NCBI GenBank assembly: GCA_029335925.2
Contig: JARJMX020000016.1
Span: 1-5,684 of the forward strand
DNA: 5,684 bases
Reading direction: 5' to 3'
DNA from: Gammaproteobacteria bacterium
Lineage (GTDB): Bacteria > Pseudomonadota > Gammaproteobacteria > Halothiobacillales > Halothiobacillaceae
Numbering within the stretch: position 1 is the first letter of the stretch; every line of letters starts with the position of its first letter. Shown here piece by piece: positions 1 to 5,371 of this stretch. The notes below the pieces were generated by a model. It had not been told where the DNA came from. It did not search any database and worked only from the letters and a program-made list of their open reading frames with translations. Made by a program: the position numbers and the translations under genes.

Positions 1-903
1 CTTGAGCAGCCGCAGCGCTATGGTCTTGGCACCTTGCGTGAGCATGATCCACTGACCCTAGAACACCCCGGCCGTCCTCCTTGGTCGCCGGAGAATTACG
101 ACCGGCCAGACCGTGGCTGGGTCCCGCTGTTTTGCGCCCTCGCGCACTCGCTCAACCTGCCGGCGGTGAGGGCGGGGCTGGATGTGGGGGTGGACTACCT
201 CGCCTCCACCCTGCGCCGCTTGGGCGGCACGCCGCCCGACAAGCCGACCCCGGCGATGATGCTCGGTGCGGTCGAGATGACTCCGCTCGAGGTGGCGCAA
301 ATGTATCAGACCTTGGCTGCGGGCGGCTTTCAAACCCCGCTGCGTGCCATCCGCGGGGTGCTCGATGCCGATGGTCGCCCCCTGGCCCGCTACGCCCTGA
401 CGGTCCGTCAGGCGGCCCAGCCCGCACCGGTGTTCCTCGTTACCACCGCGATGCAGGGCACCGTGCGCGAAGGCACGGCAGCCTCCCTCGGCAAGGCCCT
501 GCCGGGGCTGCAGCTCGCGGGCAAGACCGGCACCACCAACGATATGCGCGACAGCTGGTTCGCCGGTTTCTCGGCCGACCGTCTGGCCGTGGTCTGGGTC
601 GGGCGTGACGATAACCAACCGACTAAGCTCACCGGTGCCAGCGGTGCCCTGCCGATCTTCACCCAGCTGATGCGTGCCCTGCCGCAGCAGCCGCGCTCCA
701 ACCAAGCCCCGCCGGGAGTGGAGTGGGTGTCCATCGACCCCAGCACCGGGCTGCTGGCTCCACCCGGTTGTCCGGGCGCGGTCACCTTGCCCTACATCGA
801 GGGCACCGCGCCGCGCGAAATGAGCGGCTGTGGCGAGGCGCCGATTGAGCAGGGCAGTCATGAAGAATCCTTGATCCACTGGTTCAACCAACTGCTGCAA
901 TGA
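1..903 (+). CDS. mrcB: Penicillin-binding protein 1B, C-terminal part of transpeptidase domain (5' truncated)
   Basis: Class A PBP: an inner-membrane, bifunctional enzyme that polymerises lipid II and cross-links peptidoglycan in the periplasm. Only the last 300 codons are here; the frame is open to position 1, so the start, membrane anchor, UB2H regulatory domain, glycosyltransferase domain and catalytic SxxK serine lie upstream. Two transpeptidase motifs are visible: SLN (the SxN motif) at 148-156 and KTGTTN at 523-540. Between and after them are segments close to E. coli PBP1b as I remember it, namely EMTPLEVAQMYQTLA and WVGRDDNQPTKLTGASGA, which separate it from PBP1a. Two cysteines near the C-terminus (codons 769-771 and 829-831) lie where E. 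coli PBP1b has a reported disulfide. The stop overlaps the next gene's start (ATGA), and the next gene encodes its probable activator. I see no frameshift. The PBP1b assignment is strong; the exact subfamily would need the missing N-terminus. Confidence 0.93.
   Translation, partial: LEQPQRYGLGTLREHDPLTLEHPGRPPWSPENYDRPDRGWVPLFCALAHSLNLPAVRAGLDVGVDYLASTLRRLGGTPPDKPTPAMMLGAVEMTPLEVAQMYQTLAAGGFQTPLRAIRGVLDADGRPLARYALTVRQAAQPAPVFLVTTAMQGTVREGTAASLGKALPGLQLAGKTGTTNDMRDSWFAGFSADRLAVVWVGRDDNQPTKLTGASGALPIFTQLMRALPQQPRSNQAPPGVEWVSIDPSTGLLAPPGCPGAVTLPYIEGTAPREMSGCGEAPIEQGSHEESLIHWFNQLLQ
900..903 (+). other. ATGA stop/start overlap coupling mrcB and the lipoprotein gene
   Basis: The lipoprotein ATG (900-902) shares bases with the mrcB TGA (901-903). 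There is no recognisable Shine-Dalgarno in the 20 bases before 900. Translation of the second gene therefore probably depends on ribosomes finishing mrcB and reinitiating, which would tie the amount of lipoprotein to the amount of PBP1b. The overlap is seen directly; the coupling is inferred. Confidence 0.75.
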
Positions 904-1535
904 ACATCACCCGCCTGACAGCGCTCGTCACCGCCACCCTCATGTTGGCGGCCTGTTCCTCCACGCCTTCGGTGCGTAAGGAGATCGAACAGCCCGTGGC
1001 CAAGCCCAAGCCCCTGCCGGGGCCCACGGCCACGGCGCCCAAGGAGCCGGTCGTCCGCACCCTACCGAGAGAAGGCATAAAGGAGACCCCGCTGACCGTC
1101 AAGCCGTTGCCGCAAGCCGCCCCGCCTGCCGTACCAGCTACGCCGCTCACGCCAGCCATCGAGCGGGCGCCGATGGCCGAGCTCCCGCAGCCGGCACAGC
1201 GGGCCCCAGCCCCATCCCCCACGCCGGCCGTAACCCAGCTTGCCCTCGCCACGCCTGCCCTAAGCGGTGGCCCGGCAGTGATGGCGTTGAGTAAACGGGC
1301 CGAGGAGGACATGCGCGCGGGGGATCTCTCGGGTGCAGCGGCCGCGCTGGAGCGCGCCCTGCGCATCGAGCCGAACAATGCCGGCCTCTGGTCGCGCTTG
1401 GCCGAGGTGCGCCTGCGCCAGGGCGACAAGGCCCAGGCCGAGCAGCTGGCGCTGAAGTCCAACGGACTTGCGGCCGGCAACGCCGCGCTCAAGGCCCGTA
1501 ACGATCAGATCATCGCCCAGGCGCGTGCGCGCTGA
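900..1535 (+). CDS. lpoP: Outer-membrane TPR lipoprotein, probable LpoP-type activator of PBP1b
   Basis: The 211-residue product has a clear lipoprotein signal peptide: Arg5, a hydrophobic stretch, and lipobox LAAC with the acylated cysteine at residue 19 (codon 954-956). Ser at +2 predicts sorting to the outer membrane. Residues about 20-126 form a Pro/Ala-rich, low-complexity linker. Residues about 127-200 form a helical domain with tetratricopeptide features (AGDLSGAAAALERALRIEPN, then LWSRLAEVRLRQGDKAQAEQ), followed by a basic helix at the C-terminus. In Pseudomonas aeruginosa and Acinetobacter a TPR lipoprotein unrelated to LpoB, named LpoP, binds and activates PBP1b. The architecture and the position directly behind mrcB with a 4-base overlap fit that role. 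I see no LpoB-like domain. The lipoprotein and TPR calls are firm. The LpoP function rests on architecture and gene context rather than on an alignment; a generic TPR lipoprotein is the alternative. Confidence 0.75.
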   Translation: MNITRLTALVTATLMLAACSSTPSVRKEIEQPVAKPKPLPGPTATAPKEPVVRTLPREGIKETPLTVKPLPQAAPPAVPATPLTPAIERAPMAELPQPAQRAPAPSPTPAVTQLALATPALSGGPAVMALSKRAEEDMRAGDLSGAAAALERALRIEPNNAGLWSRLAEVRLRQGDKAQAEQLALKSNGLAAGNAALKARNDQIIAQARAR

Positions 1536-1542
1536 GTTTGGC

Positions 1543-3459
1543 ATGCGCCCCTCCGAGCTTCTTGGCCCGCACGGCCCGTTTGCCGAGCAGAACCCCAGTT
1601 TTGCGGTGCGCGAGTCGCAGGGCCGTATGGCGGATGCGGTGGAGGAGGCGCTTAAGCAGCAATCCACCCTGGTGGTGGAGGCGGGCACCGGGGTCGGCAA
1701 GACCTTCGCCTACCTTGTGCCCGCCATGCTTTTCCCGGGCAAGGTGATCATCGCCACTGCCACTCGCCACCTGCAGGATCAGCTGTTTCTCAACGACCTG
1801 CCACGGGTCAAGACCATTCTCAAGGCCAGCCGTGACATTGCCCTGCTCAAGGGGCGGTCGAACTACCTCTGCCGCTACCGGCTGGAGGGGGCGAAGATGC
1901 TGGAGTTCATCCGCTCCGGCGACCTGCGCGAGCAGCTTCGCACCATTGACGCTTGGATGATGCGCACCCAGAGCGGCGATCTTGCCGAATGTGTGGGCGT
2001 GCCGGAGGGCTCGCCGATTCTCGGCATGGTCACCTCGACCACCGACAACTGCCTCGGCAGCGACTGCCCCAACTTCCAGGACTGCTTCGTGTTCGAGGCC
2101 AGGCGGCGCGCGCAGGAGGCGGACCTTGTGGTCATCAATCACCATCTCTTCTGCGCTGATGCTCAGCTGCGTGAGGAAGGCTTCGGCGAGTTCCTGCCGG
2201 AGGCCGATGCGCTGATCTTCGACGAAGCGCACCAGTTGCCGGAGATCGCCAGTGCCTTCGCCGGGCAGACGCTCACTTCGCGCCAGTTGCTCGACCTTGC
2301 GCGCGACACGCTCAACGAGCAGCTGCGCGACGCGCCAGAGATGGGCGCATTGCGTGATTTGGCGGCCGCACTGGAGAAGGCGGTCGCTGATTTCCGCCTC
2401 GCCTTCGAGCTGCAGCCGCCCCGTGATGCCTGGAGCACGGCGCGTGATAAGCCCGTCCTGATCGAGGCCCTGCATGCCCTCGAACGGGCCCTGACCGAGC
2501 TGCGCGAGGGGCTGCTGCTTGCCGCGCCGCGCGGCAAGGGGCTGGAAAACGCGCAAAAGCGCACCGAGGCCGCGCTTGCCCTGTTCGCCCGCTTCAGTCA
2601 GGCCGAGAACGCCGATGAGGTGTTCTGGTACGAGTTGAGCGCGCGCGGCTTCGCCCTGCACGCCACGCCGCTGGATGCCGCTGCTGGGCTTGCCCGCGCG
2701 CTGCACGAGCGTCCGCGCGCGCTGGTGTTCACCTCTGCCACCCTCACCGCGCAGGGGCGGTTCGAGTTCTTCACCCGCCGGATGGGGCTGGGCAAAGAGG
2801 TGGTCACGCTGCGCCTCGACAGCCCCTACGACTACCCGCGCAACGCCTTGCTCTACCACCCGCCCAACATGCCGGAACCGAACAGCCCGGTCTATACCCG
2901 CGCCGTGGTCGAGGCGGCCCTGCCGGTGCTTAAGGCAAGCCAGGGCCGCGCCTTCCTGCTGTTCACCAGTCACCGTGCCCTCAAGGAGGCGGAGCAGCTT
3001 TTGCGCAACCGCCTGACCCACCCCATGCTGGTGCAGGGCGAGATGCCGCGCCATCGGCTGATCGAACGTTTCCGCGAACTCGGAAATGCCGTTCTACTGG
3101 GTACGCAGAGCTTCTGGGAGGGCGTGGATGTGCAGGGTGAGGCGCTGAGTCTTGTCATCATCGACAAGCTCCCCTTCGCCATGCCAGATGATCCGGTGCT
3201 CAAGGCGCGCATGGAGGCGATGCGCAAGCAGGGCCTGGAACCCTTCGTTCACCATCAGTTGCCGCAGGCCATCCTCACCCTTAAGCAGGGGGCGGGTCGG
3301 CTGATCCGTGGCGAACAGGACCGTGGCGTGCTGATGTTGTGTGACCCACGTATCCGCAGTAAGGGCTACGGCAAGCAGTTCCTCGATAGCTTGCCGCCGA
3401 TGCGGCGCACACAGTCGCTGGAGGCGGTGCGCGCCTTCTTCGGCAAGCCTACTGACTGA
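1543..3459 (+). CDS. yoaA: ATP-dependent DNA helicase YoaA (DinG/XPD-like, [4Fe-4S])
   Basis: Superfamily 2 iron-sulfur helicase, 638 residues from the ATG at 1543, close to the length of E. coli YoaA (about 636). Visible motifs: Walker A EAGTGVGKT (46-54); the four Fe-S cysteines C110 (NYLC), C170, C175 and C181 (DNCLGSDCPNFQDC); VVINHHLF (196-203); Walker B DEAH (227-230); TSATL (397-401); SFWEGVDVQG (523-532); motif VI QGAGRLIR (582-589). The cysteine-loop spacing and the segments around DEAHQLPEIAS and SLVIIDKLPF match YoaA better than DinG. In E. coli, YoaA pairs with the polymerase III subunit HolC and helps resolve stalled replication. The frame is open upstream to 1468, but the ATG at 1543 aligns with the known N-terminus and lies 7 bases after the lipoprotein stop; a GTG at 1525 is an alternative start. 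The Shine-Dalgarno is weak (GAG at 1534-1536), suggesting operon-dependent translation. Confidence 0.95.
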   Translation: MRPSELLGPHGPFAEQNPSFAVRESQGRMADAVEEALKQQSTLVVEAGTGVGKTFAYLVPAMLFPGKVIIATATRHLQDQLFLNDLPRVKTILKASRDIALLKGRSNYLCRYRLEGAKMLEFIRSGDLREQLRTIDAWMMRTQSGDLAECVGVPEGSPILGMVTSTTDNCLGSDCPNFQDCFVFEARRRAQEADLVVINHHLFCADAQLREEGFGEFLPEADALIFDEAHQLPEIASAFAGQTLTSRQLLDLARDTLNEQLRDAPEMGALRDLAAALEKAVADFRLAFELQPPRDAWSTARDKPVLIEALHALERALTELREGLLLAAPRGKGLENAQKRTEAALALFARFSQAENADEVFWYELSARGFALHATPLDAAAGLARALHERPRALVFTSATLTAQGRFEFFTRRMGLGKEVVTLRLDSPYDYPRNALLYHPPNMPEPNSPVYTRAVVEAALPVLKASQGRAFLLFTSHRALKEAEQLLRNRLTHPMLVQGEMPRHRLIERFRELGNAVLLGTQSFWEGVDVQGEALSLVIIDKLPFAMPDDPVLKARMEAMRKQGLEPFVHHQLPQAILTLKQGAGRLIRGEQDRGVLMLCDPRIRSKGYGKQFLDSLPPMRRTQSLEAVRAFFGKPTD

Positions 3460-3512
3460 TAGAAGCCGTCAATGCCTCGTATTAAAACAAACCACCGCAG
3501 GCGGGCAGAACA

Positions 3513-3521
3513 TGGTCTAAG
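3513..3521 (+). promoter_or_regulatory. Possible extended -10 promoter for dps
   Basis: TGG followed by TCTAAG (4 of 6 matches to TATAAT) forms an extended -10-like element. An AT-rich stretch lies at 3479-3491. No good -35 is present at the right distance. A start point near 3528 would give a leader of about 29 bases. The whole 97-bp gap after yoaA holds no convincing terminator, so readthrough from the upstream operon is also possible. This is a weak call. Confidence 0.22.
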
Positions 3522-3543
3522 GTTGTTAACACTGCCTCACCAG

Positions 3544-3549
3544 AAGGAG
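3544..3549 (+). promoter_or_regulatory. Strong Shine-Dalgarno of dps
   Basis: AAGGAG lies 7 bases before the ATG at 3557. It is far stronger than the sites before the lipoprotein gene or yoaA, which fits a highly expressed protein and fixes the start codon. Confidence 0.85.
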
Positions 3550-3556
3550 ATGTACT

Positions 3557-4054
3557 ATGGCCAAGAAGAAAAGCATGACCCTCGGTCCCATCAACATCGG
3601 CCTGGATGACCAGCAACGCCAGGCCATTGCCGGTGGACTCTCGCGCCTGCTGGCCGACTCCTACAGCCTGTTTCTGATGACCCACAACTTCCACTGGAAC
3701 GTGGTTGGCCCGCAGTTTAACGCCCTGCATACCATGTTCGAAGCGCAGTACACCGAGCTGTTCACCGGCATCGACGAGATTGCGGAGCGGATCCGATCCT
3801 TGGGCGAACCAGCCCCGGGCACCTTCAAACAGTTCGAGAAGCTAGCCTCGTTTAACATCCCGGAAGGCATGCTGGATGCGCATGACATGCTCATCGAGCT
3901 GGTCAAAGGCCAGGAGGCAGTGGTACGCACCGCGCGTGACATCCTGCCGGTGGCCGAGAAGGCCAACGACCAGCCGACCATCGACCTTCTGACCCGGCGC
4001 ATGGAGACCCACGAGAAGAACGCGTGGATGTTACGTTCCATGGCGCAGGAGTGA
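3557..4054 (+). CDS. dps: Dps-family ferritin-like DNA-protection protein
   Basis: Dps proteins form hollow dodecamers that oxidise Fe(II), usually with hydrogen peroxide, store the iron, and in some species coat DNA. The 165-residue product has the usual family length. The inter-subunit ferroxidase ligands are in place: H46 (HWNVVG), H58, E62, D73 and E77, with spacing 12-4-11-4 as in Listeria and E. coli Dps. E62 stands where those two have Asp, a common conservative variant. W47 next to H46 is also conserved. The N-terminus MAKKKSM carries three lysines in a row, recalling the flexible basic tail that binds DNA in E. coli Dps, so DNA binding is possible but inferred. The gene has its own leader and Shine-Dalgarno after a 97-bp gap and seems to be transcribed separately from yoaA. 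I see no convincing OxyR or Fur site. It converges with the glycosyltransferase gene, 4 bp apart. Confidence 0.95.
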   Translation: MAKKKSMTLGPINIGLDDQQRQAIAGGLSRLLADSYSLFLMTHNFHWNVVGPQFNALHTMFEAQYTELFTGIDEIAERIRSLGEPAPGTFKQFEKLASFNIPEGMLDAHDMLIELVKGQEAVVRTARDILPVAEKANDQPTIDLLTRRMETHEKNAWMLRSMAQE

Positions 4055-4058
4055 TTTC

Positions 4059-5273
4059 CTACATGGCCGTTTCTTTGGCCCGTTCTTCATCCTTCAGCAG
4101 GACCCTTGCGGCCCTGTCTTTTTTCTGTGCGATCACCTGTTCGTAGAGATGGACGAGGCGCCTGACAACCCGATCCTCACGCCATGCCTCAGCGGCTTGT
4201 ATGGCCCGTGCTGCGAGCTCGGAGGCCCGATGGGGATGGTTTAGCAGTTCAAGCACGCGCGCGGCGAAACCCGTCGGTTCATGCGGTGCGATGAGGCACC
4301 CCTCACCCTCCTGCAGGATGTCCCTCGTACCCATTTCTGCCAGGGCCACGACCGGCGTGCCGAGGGCCATGGCCTCGATGAGTACCAGCCCTTGGGTCTC
4401 GGTGGTAGAGGCGAAGACGAAGGCGTCAGCCGCACGGTACAGGGCCTGCAGTGCGCCATCGCGCGGAAGATAGCCGACGAATCGCACTTGCTCCTGCAAG
4501 CCAAGCAGACCGACCTGCCGGCGCAGGTGGGTCTCGGCTGGGCCTTCTCCAGCCAGCACCAGGCGGGCGTCCGGTCGTTGGCCGAGGACATGGGTAAACA
4601 TCTTAAGCAGGAACTCGATGTTCTTCTCGAACGCCATCCGGCCGACATAGAGTAGCATCGGCTGATTCGCGGTCAGTCCCAGGGCCGGCCTGGGGTCAGG
4701 GGCCTCCGGACCGCGCCAAGCGGTAAGGTCGATGCCGGTCGGGATCACCTCCACGGGGGTGCGTACGCCATAGCGCAGCAGCTGGTCGCGCATGGCGAGG
4801 GAGGGGGCAATGAGCGTGTCGACTGCATTGCCCTGGCTCACCGTCAGGCGGCGCGCGGCCAGGCGCAGCAGCGTGCCGGGCAGGAAGGGGATGTAGTGCT
4901 CAAGATACTGCTCGAAAAAGGTGTGGTAGGTCTCGACCACCGGCAGCCCCAGCGAGCGGGCCAGGCGCAGGCCGGCGTAGTGCGCCGCGAAGGGGGTGTG
5001 GATGTGAAGCAGGTCGTATTCATGTGAGGCGAGATTTGGGCCGAGCCGCATGAGCTCGCTCCAGCGCATGAGCCGATCCTCCGGGTCGAGCAGCACCCGG
5101 TGGCCGGGAATTCTGACTAGGCCTTCGTCGTCCGCGTGAGGCTGGGGGTAGTTCGGCACGATCAGCGTGACTTCGTGCCCGAGCTGATCGAGGGCGCGGC
5201 GCGTGGTCTGGATGGAGGTCGAAACGCCGTTCACGCGCGGGAAATACACGTCGGAAACCATCAAAAGGCGCAT
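4059..5273 (-). CDS. Family-4 (GT-B, retaining) glycosyltransferase, possibly glycolipid-forming
   Basis: The 404-residue product is a complete GT-B glycosyltransferase. The N-terminal acceptor half (about 1-175) begins MRLLMVSDVYFPRVNGVSTS, with the glycine-containing loop near N15-G16, then HIHTPF (90-95) and ETYHTFFEQY (114-123). The C-terminal nucleotide-sugar half contains IPTGID (177-182), YVGRMAFEKN (209-218, with R212 and K217 where the donor phosphates bind) and the EX7E motif E292-E300 within TETQGLVLIEAMA. This pattern resembles diacylglycerol alpha-glucosyltransferases and GDP-mannose-dependent alpha-mannosyltransferases. A basic, hydrophobic stretch around 127-149 could bind membrane, but there is no signal peptide or transmembrane helix. 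The acceptor could be diacylglycerol, another lipid or a surface polysaccharide; the sequence does not decide. The ATG at 5273 is preceded by a GAGG Shine-Dalgarno. The gene stands alone on its strand and is divergent from the oxidoreductase gene. Confidence 0.9.
   Translation of the reverse strand: MRLLMVSDVYFPRVNGVSTSIQTTRRALDQLGHEVTLIVPNYPQPHADDEGLVRIPGHRVLLDPEDRLMRWSELMRLGPNLASHEYDLLHIHTPFAAHYAGLRLARSLGLPVVETYHTFFEQYLEHYIPFLPGTLLRLAARRLTVSQGNAVDTLIAPSLAMRDQLLRYGVRTPVEVIPTGIDLTAWRGPEAPDPRPALGLTANQPMLLYVGRMAFEKNIEFLLKMFTHVLGQRPDARLVLAGEGPAETHLRRQVGLLGLQEQVRFVGYLPRDGALQALYRAADAFVFASTTETQGLVLIEAMALGTPVVALAEMGTRDILQEGEGCLIAPHEPTGFAARVLELLNHPHRASELAARAIQAAEAWREDRVVRRLVHLYEQVIAQKKDRAARVLLKDEERAKETAM
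4098..4124 (+). terminator. Candidate rho-independent terminator for dps
   Basis: CAGGACC (4098-4104) pairs with GGCCCTG (4110-4116) through six base pairs and one A-C mismatch around a 5-base loop. TC and six T's follow directly (4117-4124). It lies 43 bases after the dps stop, antisense to the last codons of the convergent glycosyltransferase gene. The T run also encodes lysines on the other strand, so chance is possible. Confidence 0.4.
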
Positions 5274-5371
5274 GGGGCCCCTCGCAGCGCGGGTGTAGCG
5301 GATAAAATCTTGCCATCGTTCCCTTCCGACATGACAGGCGCATGAACGGCGCCGCTATAAAGGAGTGACTC
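5274..5371. promoter_or_regulatory. Divergent promoter region between glycosyltransferase and oxidoreductase genes
   Basis: Both flanking genes point away from this 98-bp gap, so it should hold a promoter for each. The best -10-like element for the plus strand is TAAAAT at 5303-5308 (5 of 6), without a good -35. The same AT patch read on the minus strand gives TTTTAT (4 of 6). TTGCCA at 5310-5315 resembles a -35 but has no -10 at a usable distance. GGGGCCCC at 5274-5281 is a perfect palindrome touching the glycosyltransferase start. I cannot fix either transcription start. Confidence 0.4.
5359..5365 (+). promoter_or_regulatory. Strong Shine-Dalgarno of the oxidoreductase gene
   Basis: AAAGGAG lies 6 bases before the ATG at 5372 and decides the reading frame of this edge-truncated gene. 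The overlapping TATAAA at 5356-5361 is too close to the ATG to be a normal -10. Confidence 0.82.

Noticed and set aside
58..900. 280-codon open frame on the minus strand opposite mrcB
   Set aside because: It is an antisense shadow of clear PBP1b coding sequence, with composition rich in Arg, Gly and His and no domain signal.
884..1492. 202-codon open frame opposite the lipoprotein gene
   Set aside because: Its Ala/Gly/Ser-rich product reflects the reverse of the Pro/Ala linker. The plus strand has a lipobox, a TPR region and operon context.
1510..3054. 514-codon open frame on the minus strand opposite yoaA
   Set aside because: It mirrors the codon periodicity of a GC-rich gene. The plus strand encodes a full set of helicase motifs, and the antisense product shows no recognisable domain.
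3460..3510. Terminator for the mrcB-lpoP-yoaA operon
   Set aside because: The best pairing, GCCT (3474-3477) with AGGC (3499-3502), is 4 bp around a 21-base loop and lacks a T run.
4047..4080. Short hairpins AGGA/TCCT and GGCC/GGCC right after dps as its terminator
   Set aside because: The stems are only 4 bp, and neither has a T run behind it; the hairpin at 4098-4116 is better.
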